From: Flavobacterium sp. Root420
Lineage (GTDB): Bacteria > Bacteroidota > Bacteroidia > Flavobacteriales > Flavobacteriaceae
Assembly: GCF_001427905.1 (NCBI RefSeq)
Contig: NZ_LMEF01000029.1
Location: forward strand, 660,436 to 724,435
Direction: 5' to 3'
Length of the DNA: 64,000 nt
Under the pieces are notes generated by a model that saw only the letters and a list, made by a program, of their open reading frames with translations, made no database searches and was not told where the DNA came from. The translations under genes and the position numbers were made by a program. Every line of letters begins with the position of its first letter. Position 1 is the stretch's first letter. Shown here in pieces: positions 8,085-16,523 of the stretch.

Positions 8085-8657
8085 ATGGAAGCCAAAGAAC
8101 TATTACAACAACATATTGCAAAAATTGCTTCATTGACCGATGATGAATTCACTTATATTTTCTCTCATTTTAAACCACAGTCTTTTAAAAAAGGACAGGT
8201 TATTATCGGTGAAGGAGATAAAGTCGATTGCGAATATTTTGTAATTTCGGGTTGCCTGAAAGCTTTCTTTATTAATGATGAAATCAAAATTTACATATTG
8301 CAGTTTGCCATGCCAACCTGGTGGGCTTCTGATTATGCTGCTTTATACAACCAGACGCCCGCAACAATAAGCGTTGATTGTATTACAGATGCTGAAGTGC
8401 TTTGTCTTTCTAGTGAAGACCGCGAAAAACTGTGCAGAGAATTCCATCAGTTAGAACATTTTTTCCGCTGGAGAACCAATAAAGGCTACATAGCATCTCA
8501 AAAAAGGCTTTTATCGTTTATGAATAATAATGTCAAAAAAAGATATGAAGAACTTTTGGCATTATATCCTCAATTATACAATCTTGTCCCAAAACATTTG
8601 ATTGCAGCATATCTGGGAGTTTCAAGAGAAACTTTAAGCCGATTATATAGTTCGTAA
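8085..8657 (+). CDS. Crp/Fnr-family transcriptional regulator
   Basis: The 190-residue protein has a cyclic-nucleotide-binding-like beta barrel (about 25-120, FKKGQVIIGEGDKVDCEYFVISG). Its helix-turn-helix is at the very C terminus (LIAAYLGVSRETLSRLYSS). There is no FNR iron-sulfur cysteine cluster at the N terminus, and the cAMP-binding Arg-Ser pair of E. coli CRP is not obvious, so the ligand is unknown. The same-strand gap downstream contains repeats and then a Crp/Fnr-like palindrome at 8996-9011 before the YceI operon, making that operon a natural target. Confidence 0.88.
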   Translation: MEAKELLQQHIAKIASLTDDEFTYIFSHFKPQSFKKGQVIIGEGDKVDCEYFVISGCLKAFFINDEIKIYILQFAMPTWWASDYAALYNQTPATISVDCITDAEVLCLSSEDREKLCREFHQLEHFFRWRTNKGYIASQKRLLSFMNNNVKKRYEELLALYPQLYNLVPKHLIAAYLGVSRETLSRLYSS

Positions 8658-8694
8658 AAGAAACTTTATTTTTTTGGAGCTGCAAGTACAAAAA

Positions 8695-8867
8695 GTTTCA
8701 CGCAGATTTAAAAAGATAAGTGGATTGACGCTGTGTTTTTTGCTAATCTTTGTCAATTTTTCACGCAGATTTGGCAGATTTCAGCAGATTTAAAAAGATT
8801 TTTTTTAACATTAGCAAATAATAAACCTGCGCTAATCTGCTTAAATCTTTTTAAATCTGCGTGAAAC
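8695..8867. repeat. Intergenic palindromic element, family B
   Basis: The end arms at 8695-8717 and 8845-8867 are perfect 23-bp inverted repeats built around CACGCAGATTTAAAAAGAT. A further direct copy of the motif lies inside (about 8759-8798) and a fragment of it at 8941-8956. It is a composite, non-coding dispersed repeat. It fills most of the 8658-9066 gap; the remainder holds a short palindrome and the promoter of the YceI gene. Confidence 0.8.
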
Positions 8868-8888
8868 AAAAAAACTTTGCAACTCAGC

Positions 8889-8906
8889 TCCCGATAGCTA
8901 TCGGGA
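8889..8906. repeat. 18-bp perfect palindrome
   Basis: TCCCGATAGCTATCGGGA is a perfect palindrome. A related CCCGA..TCGGG palindrome lies at 32060-32072. It is probably a short dispersed repeat rather than an operator for a local gene. Confidence 0.6.
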
Positions 8907-8995
8907 TTGCGAGATTAAAAAGGCAACATATATAAAAACTTATATCTGCGTGAAATAAACCAATATAATTCCATGATTTAACCCCAAAATCAGAA

Positions 8996-9011
8996 TGTGA
9001 TCTACATCACG
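8996..9011 (+). promoter_or_regulatory. Crp/Fnr-type operator before the YceI operon
   Basis: TGTGATCTACATCACG has the TGTGAn6TCAC form of a Crp/Fnr-family site. It is centred about 47 bases before TACTTTTA (9047-9054), a one-mismatch -7 element, and 56 bases before the ATG. This placement fits activation. The Crp/Fnr regulator at 8085-8657 is the nearest candidate to bind it. Confidence 0.6.
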
Positions 9012-9066
9012 TAACCAATTTTTATAGTCGCCGTTCCTTTGTATTGTACTTTTAAATACAATAAAA

Positions 9067-9621
9067 ATGGAAACAACAAATTTTAAAATCGTAAGCTCAA
9101 ATAGCAACGTAGAATGGACTGGTAAAAAAGTTACCGGTGCTCATAATGGTACAATTGGTATCAAAGAAGGTAATTTCATCTTAAACGATGGAAAAGTAAA
9201 AGATGGAAAAGTTGTTATCGACACCGCTTCCATTAAAATTCTGGATGTAACAGATCCGGCAACTAATACACAATTTGCGGGTCATCTTGCCTCAGATGAT
9301 TTTTTCTCAATCAAAAAATTTCCTACTGCTACTTTTGATATTCTTTCAGTAAAAGAAATAACAGACCGTACTTTTTATCTTGAAGGTAATCTTACCATAA
9401 AAGATATTACACACGTTGTTGGTTTTGAAGCAACGTTAGAAAATAATAGAAATGCAATTACACTTACTGGTAAATTGGTAATTGATCGTACTAAATATGA
9501 TATCAGATTCCGTTCAGGGAATTTCTTCAAAGATTTGGGTGATACATTAATTTATAACGACTTCGAGTTGGATTTTAATATCACTGCCGAAGCCATATTT
9601 TCGGGACAATCTAAAAACTAA
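9067..9621 (+). CDS. YceI-family protein
   Basis: The 184-residue protein is a YceI-like lipocalin-fold domain over almost its whole length. It shows the family's alternating strands, the central SDDFFSIKKFPTATFD motif and VTGKLVIDRTKYDIR-type ending (here LTGKLVIDRTKYDIRFRSGN). Members bind polyisoprenoids or fatty amides in a hydrophobic pocket. This one has no signal peptide, unlike E. coli YceI, so it is probably cytoplasmic. It is the first gene of a tightly spaced operon with a tautomerase, an SDR-like protein, an NTF2-like protein and a nitronate monooxygenase. Confidence 0.9.
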   Translation: METTNFKIVSSNSNVEWTGKKVTGAHNGTIGIKEGNFILNDGKVKDGKVVIDTASIKILDVTDPATNTQFAGHLASDDFFSIKKFPTATFDILSVKEITDRTFYLEGNLTIKDITHVVGFEATLENNRNAITLTGKLVIDRTKYDIRFRSGNFFKDLGDTLIYNDFELDFNITAEAIFSGQSKN

Positions 9622-9625
9622 AGCC

Positions 9626-9844
9626 ATGCCTTACGTAAAAATCGAATTGACTCGCGAAGGCGTAACACGCGAGCAAAAACAAGAATTAATCAGTGGTATC
9701 ACCAACCTGATTACAGAAGTATTAAACAAAGATCCACATTTAACCCACGTTGTAATTCAGGAAATTGAATTAGACGATTGGGGTTATGCAGGAGAACAAG
9801 TATCAGTATTAAGAGAAAAAGGCATAACAGCCGAGAAAAAATAA
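9626..9844 (+). CDS. 4-oxalocrotonate tautomerase-family protein
   Basis: This small 72-residue protein begins Met-Pro, so that Met removal exposes the N-terminal proline catalyst of the tautomerase superfamily. The following PYVKIELTREGVTREQKQEL is the usual beta-alpha start. A conserved Arg (residue 12 or 15) and the VVIQEIELDDWGYAG segment fit the family. It starts 4 bases after the YceI stop, so the two are in one transcript. The substrate is unknown; promiscuous keto-enol tautomerases of this size are common in redox operons. Confidence 0.88.
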   Translation: MPYVKIELTREGVTREQKQELISGITNLITEVLNKDPHLTHVVIQEIELDDWGYAGEQVSVLREKGITAEKK

Positions 9845-9849
9845 GTATC

Positions 9850-10584
9850 ATGAAAAAACAAACCATAATTGTAACAGGTGCAGCATCTGGTATAGGAAAA
9901 GGAATCGCTAAATATTTTTTAGACAGAGGCGATAATGTAGTAATCAATTCAGTAACTCCAGCTTCATTGGAAAGTGCTTATAATGAATTTGGTGCAGGAG
10001 ATAATCTGGCAATGTATGCCGGAGATATCAGCAATAAAAATACAGGTGAACAACTGGTAAAAATCGCAATCGAAAAATTTGGCTCTGTAGATGTATTGGT
10101 AAACAATGCCGGAATCTTTGACAGCAAACCCTTTTTAGAAGTGGATGAAGCGTATCTGGATAAATTTTTAACTATAAACCTTAAAGGAACTTATTTTACT
10201 ACTCAGGCAGTTGTTCCTCAAATGTTGAAACAAAAAGACGGTGTTGTAATTAACATCGGAACGCCTTTGGTAAACCACGGATTAGGCGGATGGCCAGCTT
10301 CGGCTCCGGTATCAAGTAAAGGTGCAATTCATGCTTTAACTATTCAATTGGCCGCAGAATTCGGAAAACAAAACATTCGTTTTAATACAGTTGCTCCAGG
10401 TGTTATCAGAACGCCAATGCACGGTGATAAAGCCGATCAGAATGCTGGCCTGCATTTATTAAACAGAGTAGGGGAAATCGATGATGTTGCCGAAATGGTA
10501 TACACTGTTGCAAAAAGCACTTTTATTACGGGATCAATTATCAATGTTGATGGTGGAAAAGCAGCTGGTCATAATTTAAATTAA
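9850..10584 (+). CDS. SDR-fold protein lacking the catalytic tyrosine
   Basis: The 244-residue protein has a normal Rossmann start (TGAASGIG, residues 10-17), NNAG at 86-89 and Asn110. However, the active-site segment reads SAPVSSKGA: Pro153 stands where YxxxK has Tyr, with Lys157 kept, and the usual Ser before it is also missing. A dehydrogenase with the standard mechanism is therefore unlikely; it may bind NAD(P) or act on another reaction. The start at 9850 (MKKQTIIVTG) is preferred to an upstream ATG at 9778 because it follows the tautomerase stop by 5 bases and matches the usual SDR beginning. Confidence 0.85.
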   Translation: MKKQTIIVTGAASGIGKGIAKYFLDRGDNVVINSVTPASLESAYNEFGAGDNLAMYAGDISNKNTGEQLVKIAIEKFGSVDVLVNNAGIFDSKPFLEVDEAYLDKFLTINLKGTYFTTQAVVPQMLKQKDGVVINIGTPLVNHGLGGWPASAPVSSKGAIHALTIQLAAEFGKQNIRFNTVAPGVIRTPMHGDKADQNAGLHLLNRVGEIDDVAEMVYTVAKSTFITGSIINVDGGKAAGHNLN

Positions 10585-10585
10585 G

Positions 10586-11038
10586 ATGAAAACTATTTTA
10601 TTAATCGCTTTTATGCTTTGGACATTCCAAGGCATAAAAGCACAAAACAATATCAAAATGGAAAATCAACACGAAGCTGTGTTAGCCATCACAGACGCAA
10701 TAGAAAATTATTATTTTAAAGGCATTTACGAAGGAGATGCAATACTGTTGGAAAGTATTTTTTATCCCGGAACATTAGTTTATGGAGATGTAAACGGACA
10801 GCCGTACTTTAAAACAGCCGACCTTTATTTGAATGGCGTCAAAAACAGACAAAGTCCAAAAGATTCAGGGAAACCTTTTAAGGGCGAAATTTTAAATATA
10901 AAAGTCGTAAATTCAATTGCGATGGCAGAGATTAATTTAAAAATGTACGAGTTTAATTATCGGGATTTTTTATCTTTCCATAGGATTAATGGCAAATGGT
11001 ATATTATCAATAAAATGCTGACCAATTTAAGTGAATAA
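10586..11038 (+). CDS. Secreted NTF2-like protein (putative lumazine-binding family)
   Basis: The 150-residue protein has a signal peptide (residues 1-19, GIKAQ) and an NTF2-like alpha+beta domain of the Lumazine_bd_2/SnoaL type. It starts with a helix HEAVLAITDAIENYYFKGIYEGD and ends with FHRINGKWYIINKMLTN. These domains form a conical pocket used for binding or isomerisation. No catalytic residues can be assigned. It starts one base after the SDR-like stop, firmly inside the operon. Confidence 0.82.
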   Translation: MKTILLIAFMLWTFQGIKAQNNIKMENQHEAVLAITDAIENYYFKGIYEGDAILLESIFYPGTLVYGDVNGQPYFKTADLYLNGVKNRQSPKDSGKPFKGEILNIKVVNSIAMAEINLKMYEFNYRDFLSFHRINGKWYIINKMLTNLSE

Positions 11039-11054
11039 CTTTAAATGTAAAGTC

Positions 11055-12140
11055 ATGTGGTACAATACAAAAGCAACAGAATTACTTGGAATTCAATATC
11101 CAATATTACAAGGGCCATTTGGAGGTACTTTATCCTCGGTAGCCTTGACGGCGACGGTTTCAAATGCAGGCGGACTTGGCGGTTTCGGAGCTTATACAAT
11201 GACACCTCAGGAAATTTTTGAAATTGATAAACAGATAAAAGCTGCAACTGATAAACCGTATAATCTTAATCTTTGGGTTTCTGATCATGATATTCCTGAA
11301 GGAGGTTTAACAGATGAACAATTTAATAAAGCAAAAGAATTATTCAAACCTTATTTTGATGAAGCCGGAATCCCGTTACCGGAGAAACCAGCATCATTTC
11401 AATCCAGATTTGAAAATCAATTGCAAGTGATCTTAGATGTTCGTCCAAAAGTATTCAGTTTTATGTTTGGTGCGCTGCCTCCCGATGTTTTAGAACAATG
11501 TCGAAAATTAGGAATCGTAACAGTTGGTGCAGCAACAACTTTAGACGAAGCTATCTTTTTAGAAAATTCAGGTGTTGATATGATTATCGCATCCGGTTTT
11601 GAAGCTGGTGGACACCGACCTTCATTCTTAGCTTCGGCAGAAAGCTCTTTAAACGGAACTTTTGTTTTGTTGCAGTTAATTCGGGAGAAAGTAAAAATTC
11701 CGGTTATTGCGGCGGGTGGAATTGCAAACGGAAAAGGAGTCGCAGCAGCATTAGCTTTGGGAGCAAGTGCAGCTCAAATTGGAACCGCTTTTTTAGCCGT
11801 TGACGAATCGAACGCGTTGCCAATCCATAAACAAATGTTATTCTCAGATGCAGCAAAATATTCTACTTTGTCACGCGCTTATACAGGAAGATTAGGCCGT
11901 GGATTAACCAGCAGAATTGCAAAGGAAATTAGGGGTAAAGAATCGAATGTTTTACCATTTCCATTACAAACGACCTTTATGTCACCTTTGCGAAAAGCGG
12001 CCCTCGATCAGGAAAAATGGGATATGATTTTATTTTGGGGAGGACAAATTGCACCTATTTTAAAACATACAAAAGCCAAAGAATTAATGCATTCTTTAAT
12101 TGAAGAAGCAACAGCTTATTTTGAGGATTTGAAAGGATGA
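11055..12140 (+). CDS. Nitronate monooxygenase family flavoprotein
   Basis: The 361-residue protein is a TIM-barrel FMN enzyme of the NMO/2-nitropropane dioxygenase family. It has GIQYPILQGPFGG at the N terminus, FEAGGHRPSF (the catalytic His region) near 193 and the phosphate-binding AGGIANGKGVAAALALGASAAQIGTAFL stretch. These enzymes oxidise alkyl nitronates such as propionate 3-nitronate. The ATG at 11055 (MWYNTKATELL) is the usual family start; a GTG at 11031 would overlap the previous gene. It is the last gene of the YceI operon, which then reads as a detoxification or redox cluster. Confidence 0.88.
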   Translation: MWYNTKATELLGIQYPILQGPFGGTLSSVALTATVSNAGGLGGFGAYTMTPQEIFEIDKQIKAATDKPYNLNLWVSDHDIPEGGLTDEQFNKAKELFKPYFDEAGIPLPEKPASFQSRFENQLQVILDVRPKVFSFMFGALPPDVLEQCRKLGIVTVGAATTLDEAIFLENSGVDMIIASGFEAGGHRPSFLASAESSLNGTFVLLQLIREKVKIPVIAAGGIANGKGVAAALALGASAAQIGTAFLAVDESNALPIHKQMLFSDAAKYSTLSRAYTGRLGRGLTSRIAKEIRGKESNVLPFPLQTTFMSPLRKAALDQEKWDMILFWGGQIAPILKHTKAKELMHSLIEEATAYFEDLKG

Positions 12141-12173
12141 AAGCATTTCTTTTAAAAATTAAAGTTAAAATAG

Positions 12174-12205
12174 TTGCAAATTAAAGACCGTTCGGTCTAT
12201 ATTTG
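12174..12205 (+). promoter_or_regulatory. Promoter of the TetR gene with embedded operator
   Basis: TTG at 12174-12176 and TATATTTG at 12198-12205 form a Bacteroidota promoter with a spacer of about 21 bp. The operator AGACCGTTCGGTCT (12185-12198) lies between the two elements, so a bound repressor would block the promoter. Confidence 0.75.
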
Positions 12206-12225
12206 TAGCTTAGAATTTGGAAATC

Positions 12226-12807
12226 ATGAGTAAAGCAGAACGAACCAGACAATTTATAATTGAAACATCAGCGCCTCTTATTAACAAGAAAGGCATGGCC
12301 GGTACCTCATTGAGTGATATTATGGAGGCTACAAAGCTGGCCAAAGGTGGCATTTATGGTAATTTTGAAAATAAAGAGGAGATTTGTATGGAATCTTTTT
12401 TATATCTAAGGACACAATTAGCTTCCAAATTAGATTTGGCTGTTTCTAAAGGTAAATCTGCTAGAGAGAAGCTTTTTAGTTTGCTGGATGTTTATAGCAA
12501 TGACAAAAATATGGCAGAAGGCTGTCCGATTTTGAATTTTGGAACAGAAGCCGATGACACAAATCCGGTCATGAGAGAACACGTAAAAAAAGCAATTCTT
12601 TCTGCTCAAAAAAGATTTTTTACTATAGTGGAAGACGGCATTCAGAATAAAGAATTGTCTTCAGAAATAAATTCGGAACATTTTAGTGTTAAGATTTTTG
12701 CAATGATTGAAGGCGCTATTTTATGCCGAAAAGTATTTGGAAACAATGATCAGATGAATATTGTTCTGGACAGTATCAAATATGAATTTGAAAGATATGT
12801 TTTATAA
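12226..12807 (+). CDS. TetR-family transcriptional repressor
   Basis: The 193-residue protein has an N-terminal TetR helix-turn-helix (about 8-53, including GTSLSDIMEATKLAKGGIYGNF) and an all-helical ligand domain. The ATG at 12226 (MSKAERTRQF) is chosen over an in-frame TTG at 12217 because it lies directly before the conserved domain. Matching AGACCG-N2/4-GGTCT operators lie in its own promoter and before the downstream MFS pump, the classic layout of an autoregulated repressor controlling an efflux gene. The inducer is unknown. Confidence 0.92.
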   Translation: MSKAERTRQFIIETSAPLINKKGMAGTSLSDIMEATKLAKGGIYGNFENKEEICMESFLYLRTQLASKLDLAVSKGKSAREKLFSLLDVYSNDKNMAEGCPILNFGTEADDTNPVMREHVKKAILSAQKRFFTIVEDGIQNKELSSEINSEHFSVKIFAMIEGAILCRKVFGNNDQMNIVLDSIKYEFERYVL

Positions 12808-12829
12808 TCTATTTTTTTTAAACAATTTT

Positions 12830-12843
12830 AGACCGATTGGTCT
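12830..12843 (+). promoter_or_regulatory. TetR-type operator before the MFS gene
   Basis: AGACCGATTGGTCT matches the operator in the tetR promoter in both arms (AGACC and GGTCT) and lies 28 bases before the ATG of the MFS gene. Confidence 0.75.
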
Positions 12844-12870
12844 ATTTTAATTAATAATAATTTTTACAAA

Positions 12871-14085
12871 ATGAGAAATTTACAAGAAAACCATAAAGGT
12901 TTTAGTACCCTTTTAGCTCTGGCACTCATACCGTTATCCGGATTTGCAACAGATATTTATTTACCATCGCTTCCTGCCATGGCAAAAGACTTAAATGTAA
13001 CAGCCGGTGCCATTCAGCTTTCATTAGTCTTTTTTATGTTCAGTTTAGGAGTAAGCCAGATTTTTATAGGAAGTATACTGGATAGTTTTGGGCGTTTTAA
13101 AATCAGTATTGCTTCATTGGCCGTGTTTTCAGTAACAAGTTTTGTTATTGCTTTTGTGCCTAATATTTATGTAATCTACGCCATGCGTATCATTCAGGGA
13201 ATTGCAATTGCCTTTATTGTAGTCTCGAAACGTGCCTACTTTGTCGATTTGTATTCAGGAGACAAATTAAAAAGTTATATCAGTTTATTTTCTATAATTT
13301 GGGCCTGCGCGCCTATTATGGCGCCATTTTTAGGCGGATATCTGCAAAGCCTTTTTGGCTGGAGATCTAATTTTTATTTCCTTGGTGGGTTATCATTGCT
13401 TTTTTTGGTTTTAGAACTTTTATATAGCGGAGAATCGTTAAAATATTTTCATCCGTTTAAATTAAAATCTATTGAGCAAACTTATTCAGGTATGCTAAAA
13501 ACAGCCGATTTTACCTTGGGAATTGTAATTCTTGGTATTTGTTTTGGCTTAGTGGTTATTTATAATTTGGTTAGCCCTTTTATTATTGAACGCGTATTTG
13601 GGTATTCTGCTATTACAACGGGTTATAGTTCTTTGTTATCTGGTTTATCTGTGATGACAGGCGGTATCATTGCCAAATCTCTTATTCATAAACCTTTGGC
13701 AAAAAAAGTGTCAATTGCGGTTTCTGTACAACTTACGTTAGTTTTACTGATGATTTTTACCGCCCAATTTGAAAGTAATATTTACACTGTAATTGGTTTT
13801 ACAATGGGACTGAATGTCTGTGGAGGTTTTATCTTTAATATTATTTACGGCTACTGTTTAAGTCGTTTTTCAAAAAATGCAGGTATAGCAAGCGGACTTA
13901 CAGGAGGTGCTACTTATATGGTCAGCTCCGTCTTCAGCTATGGATTTGTTAATTTATATGCCGTTAAAAGTCAATTACTGCTTGGGACAGCAAACATTTC
14001 GTTACTATTTATTATGGGTCTTATTTTTATAGTTTTTAATAGATACAGATCGAGAAATGTTATAGCGGCGACTGTTAGGGCATAA
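12871..14085 (+). CDS. MFS multidrug efflux transporter, Bcr/CflA family
   Basis: The 404-residue protein has 12 predicted membrane helices. Its first helix carries GFATDIYLPSLPAMAKDL, the hallmark of the Bcr/CflA drug:proton antiporters. The MFS loop motif is present as IGSILDSFGRFKIS. It should export drug-like compounds across the inner membrane. The TetR repressor just upstream and the shared operator suggest induction by the exported compound. Confidence 0.9.
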   Translation: MRNLQENHKGFSTLLALALIPLSGFATDIYLPSLPAMAKDLNVTAGAIQLSLVFFMFSLGVSQIFIGSILDSFGRFKISIASLAVFSVTSFVIAFVPNIYVIYAMRIIQGIAIAFIVVSKRAYFVDLYSGDKLKSYISLFSIIWACAPIMAPFLGGYLQSLFGWRSNFYFLGGLSLLFLVLELLYSGESLKYFHPFKLKSIEQTYSGMLKTADFTLGIVILGICFGLVVIYNLVSPFIIERVFGYSAITTGYSSLLSGLSVMTGGIIAKSLIHKPLAKKVSIAVSVQLTLVLLMIFTAQFESNIYTVIGFTMGLNVCGGFIFNIIYGYCLSRFSKNAGIASGLTGGATYMVSSVFSYGFVNLYAVKSQLLLGTANISLLFIMGLIFIVFNRYRSRNVIAATVRA

Positions 14086-14271
14086 TTAAAAAGAAGTTTG
14101 TTTAAACAGGTTCTTTTTCAATTGTTTTAATCCAAAGTTTCAATGCCGGATATTGCTTTGAGTTTCTATTTATGCTTTTTGCCGAAGGTTAGAAGTCATC
14201 TGTCGAATTTTTAATTGTTTAGAATATGTAATATTTAATTTTATACTGACTAATTAAATGACAACACAAAA

Positions 14272-16185
14272 ATGATTAAAGAAACCATCAATTTTAAAGA
14301 AGCCGGAAAGTTTGAAGAAACCCGTTTTGAGAAGATTCATAATGTAATTTTTGAGTCGTCTCAGGAAGCTTCGATATTAGTAGCTCAGGAAATTGCCAAT
14401 ATAATTCAGAGAAAAGAAGAACTAAACGAACCTTGTGTTTTAGGTTTGGCAACAGGATCTTCTCCTGTAAAAGTATACGAAGAATTAGTACGACTTCATA
14501 AAGAAGAAGGTTTGAGTTTTGCCAATGTGGTCACTTTCAATTTGGATGAATATTATCCGATGGATAAAAACAATATTCAGAGTTACTGGCACTTTATGCA
14601 CGAGCATCTTTTTGATCATGTCAATATATTACCTCAAAATGTCAATATTCCCGACGGAAATGTCAGCAGTGAAGATCTTCAGCAATATTGCATTGATTAT
14701 GAAATGAAGATTAAAGATTACGGTGGACTTGATTTTCAGCTTTTAGGAATTGGAAGAACAGGTCACATCGGATTCAATGAACCTGGCTCTCACGTAAATT
14801 CCGGAACCAGAAGTATTACACTTGATCACTTAACCAGAGTTGATGCAGCTTCTTCTTTTTTAGGGATTGATAATGTACCAAGAAAGGCCATTACAATGGG
14901 AATTGGCACTGTAAAAAATGCCAAAAGAATTGTATTGTTAGGATGGGGAATCAGCAAAGCCGAAATCATAAAAAAGACAATAGAAGGCGAAATTTCTTCA
15001 AGAGTACCGGCTACATATCTGCAACAGCACAACAACACAACATTTGTTTTAGATACAGAAGCTTCCTCAGAATTAACCAGGGTAAAAACGCCTTGGTTGG
15101 TAAAATCAGTAATCTGGACTGAAGAATTAAAATTGAAAGCCGTTGCCTGGTTGAGCGAATTGACTAAAAAACCTTTCTTAAAACTGACTGACAAAGATTA
15201 TAACGATAACGGAATGTCGAGCGTGTTAACCGAGGAAGGAACTGCTTATCATTTAAACATTAAAATGTTTAATAAAATGCAGCAAACCATTACGGGCTGG
15301 CCAGGTGGAAAACCGAATGCAGATGATACTTACAGACCAGAACGTGCAACGCCAGAGAGAAAAAGAATTATCATTTTCAGTCCGCATCCGGACGATGATG
15401 TTATTTCGATGGGAGGTACTTTTGACCGACTAGTGGAGCAGGGACACGATGTTCATATAGCATACCAGACTTCAGGAAATATTGCCGTTTCAAACGAAGA
15501 GGCTTTAAAATTTGCTGAAATTTCAAAAGCATTAAATTCCAATTCGGTTGAATCAGAAAATATTATCAACTTCTTAAAAAACAAAAAAAGCAATGATATT
15601 GATTCGCTGGAAGTGAGAAAATTAAAAGGTTTGATCAGAAGAAGTGAATCTTTAGCTGCAACCCGCTATTTAGGATTACCGGATTCAAATGTAAATTTTC
15701 TTGATCTTCCTTTTTACGAAACTGGAACAGTTAAGAAAAACAATCTTGGCGAAGCGGATATCGAAATTATGTGTGATATTATCGAAAGAATTAAACCACA
15801 CCAAATTTACGCAGCCGGAGATTTAGCAGACCCGCACGGAACGCATAAAGTTTGTCTAGACAGTTTGTTTGAAGCTTTAAAACGATTGAAACACAAGAGC
15901 TATATGGATGATTGCTGGGTTTGGTTGTACAGAGGAGCTTGGCACGAATGGGAGTCATACCAAATTGAAATGGCAGTCCCAATGAGCCCGGATCAGGTGC
16001 TTAAAAAACGTCATGCTATATTCTACCACCAATCTCAAAAAGACGGGGTAATGTTCCAAGGAGATGACAGCAGAGAATTCTGGGTAAGAGTGGAAGACAG
16101 AAACAGATTAACAGCAGAAAAATATCACGCTTTGGGATTAGCAGATTATTCGGCTATTGAGGCTTTTAAACGTTATTATTTCTAG
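14272..16185 (+). CDS. nagB: Glucosamine-6-phosphate deaminase fused to a PIG-L/LmbE-like domain
   Basis: The 637-residue protein has two domains. Residues 1-300 are NagB-like: GLATGSSPVKVYE (58-70), catalytic-site LDEYYP (91-96) and GIGRTGHIGFNEP (159-171). Residues 365-637 are PIG-L/LmbE-like, with the zinc motif HPDDD at 372-376 and a second motif DLADPHGTHKVC. NagB turns glucosamine-6-phosphate into fructose-6-phosphate and ammonia. PIG-L domains deacetylate GlcNAc-containing compounds, so the fusion might couple deacetylation and deamination, though this is inference. Such fusions occur in Bacteroidota. It fits the GlcNAc output of the N-glycan enzymes further right. A terminator follows. 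Confidence 0.88.
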   Translation: MIKETINFKEAGKFEETRFEKIHNVIFESSQEASILVAQEIANIIQRKEELNEPCVLGLATGSSPVKVYEELVRLHKEEGLSFANVVTFNLDEYYPMDKNNIQSYWHFMHEHLFDHVNILPQNVNIPDGNVSSEDLQQYCIDYEMKIKDYGGLDFQLLGIGRTGHIGFNEPGSHVNSGTRSITLDHLTRVDAASSFLGIDNVPRKAITMGIGTVKNAKRIVLLGWGISKAEIIKKTIEGEISSRVPATYLQQHNNTTFVLDTEASSELTRVKTPWLVKSVIWTEELKLKAVAWLSELTKKPFLKLTDKDYNDNGMSSVLTEEGTAYHLNIKMFNKMQQTITGWPGGKPNADDTYRPERATPERKRIIIFSPHPDDDVISMGGTFDRLVEQGHDVHIAYQTSGNIAVSNEEALKFAEISKALNSNSVESENIINFLKNKKSNDIDSLEVRKLKGLIRRSESLAATRYLGLPDSNVNFLDLPFYETGTVKKNNLGEADIEIMCDIIERIKPHQIYAAGDLADPHGTHKVCLDSLFEALKRLKHKSYMDDCWVWLYRGAWHEWESYQIEMAVPMSPDQVLKKRHAIFYHQSQKDGVMFQGDDSREFWVRVEDRNRLTAEKYHALGLADYSAIEAFKRYYF

Positions 16186-16252
16186 ATTGATTAAAAATAT
16201 AATAAACTATTTTCATGTGGTTTATTTGGTGGTTAGTTACCAAGTTTTGAAA

Positions 16253-16282
16253 ATGCAGCCCTGGTAAGGCTGCATTTTTTTT
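16253..16282 (+). terminator. Rho-independent terminator after nagB
   Basis: The stem ATGCAGCC / GGCTGCAT with a loop of 7 bases is followed by a run of eight Ts. Confidence 0.9.
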
Positions 16283-16293
16283 ATGAGTGCGAA

Positions 16294-16360
16294 TTTAACC
16301 GCAAGGATCGCAAGGTTTTTTTATTCTTAGTGAAGTTGAAAGAACGCAAAGCTATATCGC
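16294..16360. repeat. Family A palindromic element, left half only
   Basis: TTTAACCGCAAGGATCGCAAGG followed by AACGCAAAGCTATA matches the left side of the family A element at 255-362 and 5481-5601. The right half is missing and a different palindrome begins about 30 bases later, so this copy is a remnant. Confidence 0.6.
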
Positions 16361-16392
16361 ATACTAAAATGTAATAAAGATTATCCATAATC

Positions 16393-16497
16393 TTGTCATC
16401 CTGAGCGAAGTCGAAGGATCGCAAAGGAATGCCGTAAAGAGATCGGCAATTGTTGTAGAGATGCTAGTGCGGTCCTTCGACTTGCTCAGGATGACAA
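16393..16497. repeat. Intergenic palindromic element, family C
   Basis: The arms at 16393-16418 and 16473-16497 are 26 and 25 bases long and complementary apart from one extra base; they contain GTCATCCTGAGC and TCGAAGGA. The element is non-coding and lies next to the 3' end of the minus-strand response regulator. With the terminator and the family A remnant it fills the 16186-16523 gap. Confidence 0.8.
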
Positions 16498-16523
16498 ACT
16501 TCAGGAAAAAAGGGTGTGTATTT

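Noticed and set aside
11031..11054. GTG start that would extend nitronate monooxygenase by 8 residues
   Set aside because: The extension overlaps the previous gene, and the ATG at 11055 gives the usual family N terminus.
14826..15194. 122-codon minus-strand frame inside the nagB fusion gene
   Set aside because: It lies antisense to a well-conserved catalytic domain and has no recognisable protein features.
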